A stretch of 64,000 bases of DNA. Source: Tetrapyrgos nigripes (lineage: Eukaryota; Basidiomycota; Agaricomycetes; Agaricales; Campanellaceae). Positions 11,561-23,600 of this stretch are shown in pieces. The position numbers were made by a program, and so were the translations under genes. The stretch spans positions 1-64,000 of the forward strand of contig JAACJM010000291.1 in the NCBI GenBank assembly GCA_013368315.1. The letters run 5' to 3'. A model generated the notes under the pieces. It had not been told where the DNA came from. It ran no database searches and saw only the letters and a program-made list of their open reading frames with translations. Numbering within the stretch: position 1 is the first letter of the stretch; each line of letters begins with the position of its first letter.

Positions 11561-12715
11561 AATAGGTGTCTTTTGTGTAAGTGTAGACTTTTATACAAAT
11601 AGTAAAGTGTGAGTGTTCCGAGTAGTCAGAATACTCAACAGTTCACTTGTACTACAAGGACTTTTGGGGGTTTTGGTAGGGGTTTTGCATGAATGCACAC
11701 AAGTTAAACACACACAAAGACTATAACAAGTCCACAAAGATATAACCAACAGTTTCAATTCACAATTTGTAGGCCCAAATGCCTTATAACCAGTTTCACA
11801 AAAGGTAACACACAAAAGCCAACAAATTTGATTCAACACTATTGATCCACACACTATGTTTATACTCGATGCGAGTGAGGTAAATTTGGTAGAAGCGTAG
11901 TCCATGTTTTGCAGTCTCTACAGCTAGTGCTAGTGAGATGACCAATACTCTACAGTACATGGCTTGAGTAACTACAAGAAATACCTAGTCCTTTTATACT
12001 ACTCGCAGCTACTACTATACAGTTCTACATTTCTTTTTAATGTCCGCTAAAAGGTACATAAGAAACACAGAAATATTAGTCTAATCACCAGTCCATGCTT
12101 GTCCATACTACTAGATTAAGTAGGTAATTTCTAATTAGGGTATCTAGGAAATGTAGAATATTATCTAAAACTAATGGGCTTTCTATGTTCCCTTCACTTC
12201 ATCCTCTTGACTAAGGGTACCTTTCTGGAACTGGCAGCTGTAGTCATTCTGACTCACATAGCTCCACCATCCATGCTGGGCTCCACTTGTATGACTCACA
12301 TTCCTTTACTGCCAATCAGTTGTTATAGGTTTGTGTAGTCTTTGCCTATTCCTCTTATGTTTTTTTGGCACTACTATAGACTTAGTGTCAATAGACCCCA
12401 TTTCTAGTATACTGCCAGTTCATAGTATAGTTTTTCTTATAGCTGAGTCCTGCTCTCTATAAGGTCCTTGTCACAAAGAGGCGAGCACTTAGATAGTGAT
12501 AATGAGGAGCTATGGGCTTGACTTGACTAACAGACAGCAATAAGTACTGGAACTGGTCCCAATGATGAAGAATGTATTAAATACCTAACAGACAGCAATA
12601 AGTACTGGAACTACAGTGCCCATCAGTAAAGGTGAAAGAAGTAATGAAAAGGAAGATACACACCTGGTCCCAACAATGAAGAGGTCGAGATGGGGAACCA
12701 GGTGTCAGGACAGGG
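11561..12715. other. AT-rich region, probable distal half of a gypsy LTR near its right end
   Basis: No gene is recognised. A 26-bp direct repeat beginning AACAGACAGCAATAAG occurs at about 12529 and 12587. The last few hundred bases before 12716 may be the missing end of the gypsy LTR at 38124-38312, because the hAT target duplication here (GGACAGGG, 12708-12715) is the complement of the one at 38305-38312. Confidence 0.45.
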
Positions 12716-12932
12716 TAGGGCTCAGCACGGGTCCGGGTAATTGCCAGGTACCTGGACGGGTACCCGCATCCGAACCCGCGGGTACCGGGTACCCAGCACA
12801 GCCACACCCAGCGGATACAGATACTTTCGGATACGGGTTTGAGTTTTGAAAAATTTGCAAACCCGAGCGTATCCGTACATTTCGAAAGTAAAACTACATT
12901 ACAATACATGAAGAAAAAGGTAACACAAACTG

Positions 12933-15812
12933 CTACTCATCACTATCAGACCCCTCATTGCTTCCAGACTCATCATCATTGTCAATAATAACTACTTCAT
13001 TGGTTTTACCTTTAGTCTCGGTGGCAGCTGACTCTCTCTCGTGTGATTGAGCAGTAGCCTTCCATCGCTTGTTGTTTTGCTGGAATTTCTCGCAAACTTC
13101 ATCCATTGGTATGAAGCCCAAGTCATGCCAGGAACAAACCACCACCCCAGAACGCAAAGAGCTATCGTTCAATGCATGGTGGAATCGAGAGACCATGGCA
13201 CTACCTGACGAGAAAGACTGTTCCGTATGAACAGAGATCACTAAGATACATAGTCAGGTAGAGAAACTCGCAGTAATAAAGATATAACTAACCTGGTACT
13301 GAGCAGTAGTCTAGACCCATTTGTGCAAGATGAGGGTTGTTCTTCCGTTGTAGCTCCCAATACACAAGGGGGTCGTCGATGTCATCTTGGGTTGCAGTCT
13401 TAATGTACTTCTCAAATGCATCGTCAATGGGGTTGGCTCCTTGAGCAAAATGTTTGGCATGGAGTGCGTTCTGCAAAAGCGATTGTGTGCTGAGGAATAT
13501 ATACTAAAATGCAAATAATAAGAGACTTTACCTTTGGCTTTGATTGCGAAGTATCTGGACTGGTGACAGGGCGATAGTGATCTTGCCAAATCTGGCGGGC
13601 AATCTGAATGGCAGTCTTGATCCAGTCTTCCTCCCACCCCTTGTCAAGAAAGTACTGAGCTTTGTACTTGGGGTGCATAACTGAAAAAACCAGTGAGCGA
13701 GAGTAAAGACAAAAAGAAAAAGAAACAAAAGAAACTCACTCATAACAGCACGATATAACTCTGAGTCATCGGTCAAGCTGTAGTATTTGTCAAGCACAGC
13801 TATACCTTTGACCATTGAGTACCGGACAGCAGGATGTTTTGCTGCATCATCCCGCACATCTGATAGGGCTTCACAGAAAGAGTCCATGTCTAGGATGACA
13901 TTGTGGAGAAGGGCGACAGAGGACTGGGAGTACTCCTTCGTCTTTGAAAGGAAGAGCTGTAGGAAATGATCATGAGCATAGATTTGAGAAAGAGTTAAAT
14001 CAAAACATACATCGAGAGGTTCTTGAAGATCTTTGAGGACTTTCCACTCCTTTTCTTCAGGACAGAGTTGACGTAGTTTCTTGCCATTGGGCTTGTTCCA
14101 TGCTGGTCGGTTGGTGACATCCACAATACACTCCTCTATTTCAACAGCTCCATTGATCATCTCCAATGTGGTGTTCCATCTGGTTGTGACCGGTTGACTG
14201 AGAGTATGCTGTGTCTTCAGGCCTTGAGTCACTGCCAACTCCTTCAGGTCTTCACGGAAGTCGCAGTTGTAATAGTTCTTGCAAGACAGAGCCGACACCT
14301 GAAAGCGAGAAAGATAAAAGGCATCAATGACTGGAGAAGAAATAGATGACTGAGAGCACACCTTTGCCATTCCTTTCTTGCCCTCTTTGAAATCCCCAAC
14401 CGTGATCTTAATTGCATGTGCAGCAGCTAGCTCGTCCATTTTGTCATTCACCTTCTCAATCACCTCTTCATCAAAAGCTTCCCGATCGGGATCCAACTCG
14501 TCATCCTCAGCAGTGTTAATGTCTTCCTCCTCTTCCTCCTCCTGCTCGTCCTTCTCAAGATCAAGGCCAAGTTCGGTGACCTTAGTTTTGCCAGTGAACA
14601 CAGACAGTATCGCCTTGACCACAAGATTCATGATGTGCGCAAAGCACCGGACTCGAGCCTTGTGACCATCGAAGTTGCCAAGAAGCGTCCCAAGATGAGT
14701 GATCATGGTTGAGTTGTTTTCCACATTATCACCAGCAACAGCGAGAATCTTCTGGTCGATTCTGAAGTCTTGAAGCACCTTCAGGAACATGTTGGCCAAA
14801 TATTCGCCAGTGCAGAACATCTTATCAGCTTAAACGGGTACAAGAATAATATAATTGCTCACTGAACAAAATCCAGAGTCATCTCCTGTAGCTTACGGTC
14901 GTGGTAGCGTATGAGAGAGATACCAAGGATAGATAGATGGTTTGGCGAAGACCACCCATCAAGGGCAAAATGAATCCTTCCGGTGTATGCCTGGCAAGAA
15001 GGATCAGCAGAGAGACAGTCAGCGAAAAGTAGAAAACGCACACTCAATTCTGAAATAACCTTGACTTTGGCCATTTCATGTATCATCTTGACGTCGCGGG
15101 AGATTGTAGTGGAGTGCGGAATGTCGACCCGATGATAGAGCATAGTAAGGATTTCATGAAGCTCCAGGTCATCAATCATCTTGAATGGGCATTTGCGATG
15201 TGTAACCCAAATAGCAAGGAGAAAGCGAAGCTTGGCAGCGTCATAGCGTTGGGTTGCAATGAGCTCCACAATGCTACCTTTCTCTTTGGGGTCACAGGAG
15301 TTAATGTGCTTCCTGAGGTTGCCAGTTGAGTCCTCCCATGGTGCGCGGCGTAAGCTGATACTGGGTTTTCTAGAGGTAAAATGAGCACAGCATGAATAAA
15401 ATACAAAAACTATGACACACGTCTTGCAAATAAACTTCAGGGAGTACTCTCCCTTGTGCATCTCGAGGGTAGGAGCGTGGATATGATTATAGACGTTAGA
15501 AGCGTTGGGGCATTGAAACTTTGCAGTGAGGATAGCTACAGCAGAAGCAAGTGAGAGACGAAATGATGAGAAGCGAAGCCAGCACATATGAAGAATCTCC
15601 CCCATGGTCTTTCCTTCATATCTCTTGTTGAATGCAAGTCTCACACTACTCAATCCCTTTGTAACGGTGGCAGCAGGTGCAGACGCAGACGTGGAAGCTT
15701 GAGACACTTCGGGTTGGCTGTCCACATCAGAGCGGCTCTTCGTCTTCTTTTTATTCTTTTGAGAAGATTCATCAGTACTTGAGGCGTGTTTTCGTTTTGT
15801 GCCAGTGGACAT
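12933..15812 (-). CDS. hAT-family transposase, multi-exon
   Basis: It encodes a cut-and-paste transposase. The likely start is ATG at 15810-15812 (MSTGTKRKHASS), followed by a basic nuclear-targeting region, a BED-finger-like segment (STGNLRKHINSC), the catalytic region (FALDGWSSPNHLSILG, VAGDNVENN, RCFAHIMNLVVKAIL), an acidic insert, SQPVTTRWNTTLEMI, and the C-terminal dimerisation segment (DDPLVYWELQ, LAQMGLDYCSVP, TEQSFSSGSAMVSRF, SWHDLGFIP), with stop at 12933. Splice-consensus introns can be placed around 15371-15420, 15010-15060, 14300-14360, 13960-14010, 13682-13740, 13475-13530 and 13240-13295. The junction near 14825-14880 gave no clean in-frame intron, so one inactivating change there is possible. 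No other stop breaks the model. Confidence 0.75.
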
Positions 15813-16490
15813 AGTGGTGGAAGAGAGGGAGGTTGGTATAGGGTTGTAGATGCTAGAGGAAAGAGGTTTTATAAATGAACAAGTCGTGACTAGAACAATG
15901 AAGACGCACAAAACACTGCTGTGACCAAATATGGTCTTGCGCTTTGTCCAACCATGGACTACGGGTGACCAAATTACTGCAAGGCAATGCATCTAGCTTG
16001 CATCCAGTTCCTTGTCCCTTATTCTAGATATGTCGAATAAAAGATTTAGATACCCTACAATTCCCGAAATCATCGTCAGTATTCAGAAGGCGGAGATGAG
16101 TAAAGGAAAAAAGTATGCAATGCGCTGGCCCACTTTCCGCTGCCCCAGGGTTGTGGCCGCGTACTTTAGGCCCATGTGTTGCTTGTACGAAGAATGAGAA
16201 TCAAAAAAGGGAAAAAGCGCACCAAGCTTCCATCTGAACGATACAGACGTTGACAATGCAGTGCAAAACCAAACATATTTGTTTAGCAGTGCCAAAACAA
16301 AGCAAATTCATTTGGCAGGATACCGAAACATATTCAGGTACTGCGACAGAGGCGTTCAGTGGTGCCAATGGTCACCGCCTTCGTGCTGCTTGAAAGTCTG
16401 AAGAGAACTCATAGTAACGCTGTTGAGTGTTTACCTATGGCCTTGGATTAAGGCTGTAGGTAAACAAATGCATATACTAGTGACGCATCG

Positions 16491-19407
16491 TCTTTCCCTC
16501 TCTCTCATTCCTCATTACGTGGTTGTACCCATAAATACAGTTGACACCACACTAGAAACATCGAAATGCAAGAGCTCGGGATAGAAGGGTGAGCCTAATG
16601 GTCACCGTTAAGTTACCAGGTGAATTAACCACAATGGCGGGGCACTAGAAAGGAGTATGGTGTCAAAAAGTGTTTGGGCGTAAAAGACATTGCTTCAATG
16701 CGGCTGTCTCTACCCGCCTCTCTCCTTGAAATCTCGAGTTTTCAAACTATTTGGATAGACCCGATTATTTTGCTGCGTGTGTTTCCTTCTTCTTTTTCTT
16801 TGTGGTGATGTACTAACTTCTTCAGCATCAACTACTACAATGACCCCTTTGACTGCATGCTGGCTGTTATTCAGTTTGCGATGTGTAAAGATCTAAAGCT
16901 TATCATGCGTTTTATCTTCTTTCTTTCCTTCTTTCATCTACTGATCGCTTTGTTTACAGCGAGGCAAAGTCTGCAAACCATACAACTCTGTCCTAGGTGA
17001 ACACTTTCATGCACATTGGGACGTCCTTCCTTTAATCCACAATAACGAAGACCCACTCATTGCCCAAATCTACTCCAGTACTTCCAGTGTCAGCGTCCCT
17101 GCCCTCAACTCGGATGCAGTGAGCTTGAAGAGCGTCAAATCGACAAAGAGCTTTGCTGGTAGCTTTTTGTCTTCTTCGAAAAGCAAAGACAGAGTTTGAT
17201 CGTTAGTTGTACCACCAACAACGTCAAAGGAGGATCAGGGCCAGGAGGTTTCAGAGCAGTGGTGGAGTATAAGGAGGAAGTGAGTATGTTTTTTCGACGA
17301 AAAAATGCCTACCTAATCTCCTACTCTATTACTCCTACTCCCAGTCCTGGCTAGGCAAAGCCAATTTTAGAATCGAAGGTGTCATTCACACTGTTCCTGG
17401 TTCTGGCTCTTCTCCCCGTGCTTCCAAAGACTCTTCCTCTGCCGACGCTGACACCGATTCTTCCTCTTCGTTGTCTGAGGACGACGACGACGACGTTGAT
17501 GACGCTGATGAAAACTGGGAACAATGGACCAAAGTCAAACACGTGCCCCCGTCTCATGTTGTAGCTGTTTTAGAAGGAAGTTGGAGAGGAGAGATTAGGT
17601 GGAAGAGGGTTGGAAGTGGGTCGTTTACTTATTCGGGTGAGTGGGTTCCACCCGAATGGGTTCTAATCCTATACCTAATATGCCTATCCTTACTCTTACT
17701 CCTTACTTCTACGCCGTCTCTCTCTCTATGCAGGTAACAAATCCACAAACACAACCCAGCATAACCAACACGCATACACAGCCCCATCCTCACCGAACCC
17801 TTCACACACTGCTCTTCCCAATCCTTCCAAACATCCGAAATCGAATATTGCGGAGAGTAAAGGAGATTTGTCGCTCCCTGGTACGACTCAAGACTCTAAA
17901 GACTCTAAAGGAGGCACAAAGGGTACGATGGGTACGGGTAAAGACAAAGACAAAGCTAAAGGCGAAGAAGAGTGGAATATGCTTATAGACCTATCAACAT
18001 TGTTCCCTGTACCAAAACAGGTGAGACCGTTGGATAGACAGGAAAAGTATGAGTGTAGGAAGTTGTGGGAGGGGGTTACTAGTAGGTGAGTTTTGAGTTT
18101 TTGTCGTCGTTTGCTTTCTTTCTTTGTTTGATTAATCGAAACTCACCCGCCCCCACCCAAACAGACTCCTCAAAGAAGAATTTTCCGAAGCGACCAAGGA
18201 AAAGGTGGTCATTGAACAGAGACAGAGAGATGAAGCTGGGGAGAGGAGGAGAAAGGGCGAGGAGTGAGTGTTTTCGTTTCGTTTCGTTTCGTTTCGCTTG
18301 TTTTTTTTCTTTTCTTTTTTTTTTCTTTTGGGTTTTTGGTGTGGTTCTAGTTATGCAAACGCTCACGCTAACTAACGGTCACTCGCTATTTGAGAATACT
18401 ATTCGTAGAGGCCAGCCGTACATAGATCGACCCAGTCCTATGTGCGGAATCGCTTAATCGAGAGGCTGCATGCAGGCAGATAGACGGTGAGTACAGGCGA
18501 CATAGACCATTGGGTAAAATTTTCTGCCTATGTCCAAGACGGTCAACAGCTACTGTTCACCCCGAATTGGCATGTCTGGGGGAAAGGGACGCGATGGGGG
18601 CGTCAAGCACTATCCACCATGCGCCACATCCAAGCCACATCAATATATCTCCTGCAAATACATCTAAAACTTATCTAATATTTAGATTGCGGAACATTCC
18701 ACGGGTAATCATCAAAAGTACGTACCGTTCATTTTGGACTATGGGTTTCATTGGGTTCATATTCCGTGCTGGTACTTGCGCTGGGCTTGAAGCTTGAGGC
18801 CTCGCACGTGTGTCTCACGGCGAGGAGGACAGTGGAGGACCCTGCGAGTAGTGGAATGAGTTTCTTCTTCTCTTCTGTTAGAGCATTCGTTATGGGTGTA
18901 CTGAGTGAGGAGGGTATTGATACGGAAGATGGAGCTGAACATGAAAGAAGTGGAGACAAAACATCTGGTGCTGGTGTAGATCTAGGGAAATGTTCTTCGA
19001 CGTGAGAGGGAAGGACGACGTGTGCGTCGAGCGTTTTTTGATATGCTCGTTCAACGATCATCAACCTTCCATGTAGTTCTCGGACCAACAGTTGACTCTA
19101 CTTCGTTAGTATAGTTAATTATCGAGTTGAAATATAGTATTATGAATACATTGAATAATGCTGTGAGGAATATTGCTAAGAAGATGTGAATTACCTGCAG
19201 GTAATCCGCATCCGTTGAGCAACCGCGGATGGTGGATACCTGGAACTGCAGGTACAGGCAGGTACCCGTAAAACCTGCGGGTCGGATACCCCAGATACGG
19301 GTTACCCGGAGTCAATTACCCAACGGATACAGATTTGAGTTGTGAGATTGGTCTTACCCGTGGGTCTGGCTATGGGTAATCCACGGGTGTACCCGTGCTG
19401 AGCCCTA
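16491..19407. repeat. 2.9-kb inverted repeat, left arm (partner 38313-41229)
   Basis: Every position x corresponds to 57720-x on the other strand, with no net indel over about 2.9 kb and only scattered substitutions. The outer edge is the hAT terminus at 19407; the inner edge is at TCTTTCCCTC (16491). It includes the OSBP relic, a GTTTC microsatellite (18273-18297) and an unassigned Ser/Thr-rich open frame (19088-18729, minus) present in both arms. Confidence 0.95.
16697..18460 (+). pseudogene. Oxysterol-binding protein (OSBP/Osh) gene captured in hAT
   Basis: Exon-like pieces in order match the OSBP-related domain: SLPASLLE and NYLDRPDYF (16697-16777), INYYNDPFDCMLAVIQF (16828), GKVCKPYNSVLGEHFHAHW (16965-17025), FRAVVEYKEESWLGKANF with EGVIHTV (17250-17390), VVAVLEGSWRGEIRW (17555-17605), LIDLSTLFPVPKQVRPLD with KLWEGVT (17980-18085), and LKEEFSEATKEKVVIEQRQR (18168-18230). 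Introns with GT-AG ends separate them. The family moves sterols or phosphoinositides between membranes. The part that should hold the signature EQVSHHPP is gone: sequence jumps near 17199 from the serine-rich linker, with a stop, to IVSCTTNN. Both inverted copies share this deletion. Confidence 0.85.
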
Positions 19408-19756
19408 TGGTCCTTCCACCACTCAGATTTCCAGACCATGTAAGCAGACATACATTGTAGCTCTTTGGCCAAAAGCATCACCTCTTCCTTCCAGCGCAGC
19501 ATTCATGCACAAGCTTTCAGCCACTCAATACAAATTACTGAATGGCAACGCAAATGAAAATGATCATCAAAAACAATATACGAGGACTTACCAGTCATAA
19601 ATGCTGGATCATCTTTTGAAGGAGTTGAACCATACCATATCCAGGACAGTGTGCGGCTGCCCTCTCCTTGAATGTCTGAAATTACTCCCTGCTGCTCCAA
19701 ATATTGATCTTCTTGCTCCATCGAGATCATGACGTCTTGCCATTGAAGTCTTGCCA
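19408..19756 (-). pseudogene. KDZ transposase, C-terminal part
   Basis: Read on the minus strand it gives ASSVARLQWQ, then GEGSRTLSWIWYG, and after a break RWKEEVMLLAKELQ and YMVWKSEWWKDH. This is the end of a KDZ transposase of the kind whose body lies at 25664-28930; the MITE plus copia B separate the two. The gene is cut at 19407/19408 by the hAT end. Confidence 0.75.
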
Positions 19757-20195
19757 CACTAGAAGCAAATTCCTGTAAATACACTGCCATACAGGGGTAT
19801 TACAGCAGCCTTACTACAATTCATTCAATAAGTAACCTTACATTACAGGAGTATTACAAACACATATATTTTTCAGAACAATCCTGTAAGACTGCTGTAA
19901 AGCAGGGGGATTACAGCAACATTTCAGTGTGACATAGTGTCACAGTAATACATTCTGTAATACTGCTGAGAAATACAGAGGTATTTCAGAGTGACACTGG
20001 AAGAAATTCCTGGACTTGTCATAAGGCTGCTGTAATACCACTGTATGGCAGGGTAATTACAGGAATTTCTTCCAGTGTCACTCTGAAATACCTCTGTATT
20101 TCTCAGCAGTATTACAGAATGTATTACTGTGACACTATGTCACACTGAAATGTTGCTGTAATCCATCCTGATTTACAGCAGTCTTACAGGATTGT
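19757..20195. repeat. Long palindromic MITE, left part, with a nested palindrome
   Basis: It starts CACTAGAAGCAAATTCCTG, and the right end at 25663 is the complement (CAGGAATTTACTTCCAGTG). Nearly the whole element is self-complementary. At 19995-20077 a smaller element with its own CACTGGAAG...CTTCCAGTG ends sits in the middle of the fold-back. There is no coding capacity. It is a non-autonomous element inserted in the KDZ gene and interrupted by copia B at 20195. Confidence 0.8.
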
Positions 20196-20572
20196 TGTCG
20201 AGAATGAGAGTCCCTAGTTAGGGGCTATTTCCTATTGTGGCGTATCCGCCTTTCTTTTTCCTAATTTCTTTTCCTTTGATCCTCTAAACTCCAAGGTACC
20301 CTGACCCGGGTTCAACACCCGGCTTATATATACCTACAATTCTCGTATCTGACACCCCAGTCGTTTCACCATCTTCGTGTGAACTCCTGGGGTGTGTATC
20401 TGACTTTCAATTCTCATATCAATACTTAACTGATTATATTCGTATTTACTACAGTACGCTCGTACTAATACGTACTCGCTATCTTACAGGTACTGTAGTA
20501 ATCCAAGTCGTTTCACCATCTTCGTGTGAACTCCTGGGTACGCTCGTACTAATACGTACTCGCTATCTTACA
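20196..20572 (+). repeat. 5' LTR of copia B
   Basis: It contains TTATATATA about 130 bp in as a likely promoter box. Two internal words are duplicated inside the LTR: one starting AGTCGTTTCACCATC, and one of about 35 bp starting GTACGCTCGTACTAATACG that also forms the LTR end. Confidence 0.9.
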
Positions 20573-20584
20573 GGTTATGGGCCC
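20573..20584 (+). promoter_or_regulatory. Primer-binding site, half-tRNA type
   Basis: GGTTATGGGCCC starts at the first base after the LTR. It is complementary to the anticodon arm of initiator tRNA-Met, as in Drosophila copia. Confidence 0.8.
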
Positions 20585-20648
20585 CGCGCTATAAGCTGTG
20601 CTCACACAATTTTATTAAGAAGAAACAACTCATTGACTATACTGTTGC

Positions 20649-23600
20649 ATGTCAACGGCAGAAGACCTATTCCTACATCTTGACCCTGAAGAACTAGACG
20701 CCCTATTCGTCATCTCTATTTTTACAACATCCTTCTGCACCGTCGATCCCGAAACTATGTCTAACTCTGGCACCCAAAACCCCATTGGAAATCCGAGCAA
20801 CTTCACGACCATCCAAGAGTTGCCGGATGACGCCAAGTTCAACGGAGAGAACTACGTGTCCTGGAAGGAGTCTATGGAGATGCGAGGGAAGTTGAAGGGC
20901 CTTCATTTGTATTGGGAAGGGCAGGTTACCGAACCGAAGGACTTGACAGTCCCAGAAGACAAACTACAACCCACACCAGTCAGCAGTCGAAAACCCAATT
21001 ACCTCGAATACGAGATACGTGAATCTGTTGCGTACCTAACTATCTGGGATAATGTCAAGAACCCGGACTCCCTAGGTTATTCTGGAGGAAAGAAGTCGAA
21101 CGAGTTGTGGAAATTCCTAGCTGATGAATACACCTTGGTCAGTCATTTGGCTCGCCAGAGAAGAGAGGAGGCATTACGGACCTGTCGATATGAGAGTGGT
21201 GACGTTACAGGGGAGAACGGATATGTTGTGAAATTCCGAACTTTGCGAAAGCAGGCCACCGACGTTGGAGCCAAGATAGACGAAGTCCAATTTTTGACGA
21301 TGTTCCTTGACTCATTCCCTCGCACTACCGAATGGATCCCAGTTGTTGGTTCCTTGTTGACGGACAAGTCGGTTACGTTTAACGTTGCTGCAGGGAGACT
21401 ACAGGAACACATGCGATTGATGGGAGGAAGTGGCGGAGGTGGCAGTATTCAAGGGTTAGACAAGACGAAGGCATTGCAGGCTCAGGTGCTGGAATTGACG
21501 GAGAAAGTGAATGCGTTGCAAACATCGAGAAAGGGAAGTGGGCCCGCGAATCCTGACCTCCTCTGTTCGAATCCCAAGTGTAAACGCCGTGGCCACACAA
21601 TCGAGAACTGCTTTAGGGAAGGTGGTGGAAAGCAAGGTCAATATCCGGCATGGTGGAAGGGAAAGAAGGACGTACCTGTTCCATCTGCAAACAATACAAC
21701 CGCCTCTACCTGTGATGACTCGCCGACCATCTTGGCATTGAGTACCACTGTCCAACGTACCACCACGATTCCATTGCCTCACGACCCGATCCGCATTATA
21801 GCCGACTCTGGCGCAACGCACCATTTTTTCCGACAGAAGTCGAGCTTCATTACCTATTCGCTCCACGCTGATAAAGGAGGGTCGTCCCATGAAAACGCCG
21901 AGTTCGATATCGTAGGAAGAGGTGATGTGAAGGTTGAGGTGATGTATGGAGGAGTAACCTATCACCTTTTGTTTCGTGACGCGTTCCATGCTCCCAATGT
22001 CTCTAATAACTTGATGTCGACTGGCACCCTGGATCGATTAGGCTGGACAGCAGCGTTGGGAAAGGGACGGATGGTATTCAAGCAACCAAATGGGAAAGAG
22101 ACGTTTGAAGCAGTATTGGACGGTGGCGTTTATGTCATGGATGCAAAGTTGATAAAACCAAACACCGCCCTAGCTGCGCAGCTACCTGCAGATATTCGAT
22201 ACCTGCATCGAGCGAGTGGGCATATAATGCCAGAGCGGATCGAGATGGCATATGACCTCGTAGACGGGATCCCAAAAGTCAAAGGGACGTGGAAAGTGAT
22301 GGGGACGTGTGAGGACTGCAGGAAGGCGCATACGGACAAACAAGCCCATCCTGACAGTACCGAGACAATCACCGAGGCGAACTTTCGGTGGTATCTGGAT
22401 ATTTGGGGACCTGCGCAAGTTGTGTCAGTCGGAGGTCATTTATATGCGCTGTTCGGTACGGATGCGGGGACGTCTAGAGACATGGTTGACTTCTTGAAGG
22501 ACCGGACGGCAGCCACATTGATCGAGAAGCTTGAAATACGACGGGCTACAGCAGAGACTCAGACTGGAAAGCCATTGAAGAGTATCCGGACTGACAACGC
22601 ACCCGAATGGAGATCCCAAGCCTTTCAGGTTTGGACTTCAAGCCATGGTATAATCCACGAATTCACTGCTCCTTACACGTCACCATCGAATGGAAAAGCT
22701 GAGCGAGGAATTGGCGCCATGCTGAACGGGACCCGAGCGATGTTGTTTGACGCGAATTTATCTGCTCGTTGGTGGGCGCAGGCGATGGCTACGTATATAT
22801 ACGTCAAGAACATCATGCCAAACACGAGACAGATCGTACCTGAGGAGAGATGGACCGGCCAAAGGCAGAACGTGTCGCATCTTGTACCATTTGGTAGTGT
22901 CGGTTTTGCGCATATACCTGCAAAATCTGGGAGAGGAAAGCTGGATCCAAGGGGTTTTAAATGCCAGATGGTTGGGTATGACAGGAGGAAGGTATATGTG
23001 GTGAAGAGATGGGAGAACGAAGAGTTATACCGCACTAGTGATGTGGTTTTCGAGAAGTCGGACGGTCATTGGGTTTCAGCGTTGGAGGGGGAGAACGAGG
23101 ATGTACTATTCTTAGAACCAACCCCAAAACCCGATTCCCCAATCGTGGCTCAAACGCCGATCAATTCCGACCCGAAGACTCCTAACCCGACGTCGTTAAC
23201 CCCATTAACGCCGCTAACGCCAACTCCTGCTACAGACTCTGAACAGCCGATTCCTAATTCCCCACAACAAAAACGTAACCGTCGTACACAAGCTGAAATA
23301 TGGGGGACCGTCCCTACTAGATCGTCTACTCGCAGTCGCAATCTGACCCAAGATTTCATCCAATCCAAAGAATATGAGGAGCGGGAAAGTGAAGCTCAGG
23401 ACAGAGGTGAAGAATGGGCAAAGGACAACGACAATACCATCGAATTACTCCCAGAGTTCGACGAGGAAGACAACCCCACTGCTTTCACAGCCAATTTGGA
23501 ACCGGTTATCGAACCCGAGAATACATGGGTTCCGAACTCATATGCGGAAGCGATGAAGAGACCCGACTTATGGATGAAGCCTATGGAGAAAGAGTTGATG

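Larger units (their letters stand above)
12716..19407 (-). mobile_element. hAT DNA transposon carrying a captured lipid-transfer gene
   Basis: Both ends carry the same inverted terminal sequence: TAGGGCTCAGCACGGGT at 12716 and its complement ending at 19407. Subterminal regions are rich in GGGTACCCG-like words. Inside are a hAT transposase gene and the degenerate OSBP gene. The 8-bp flanks of this copy do not match each other (GGACAGGG on the left, TGGTCCTT on the right). The left one matches the flank of the hAT end at 38313 instead, which points to a later rearrangement. Confidence 0.8.

Noticed and set aside
18729..19088. 119-residue Ser/Thr-rich minus-strand gene in both arms
   Set aside because: Conservation follows from the arm duplication. 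No family, intron or promoter signal is seen. It is left as an unassigned open frame.
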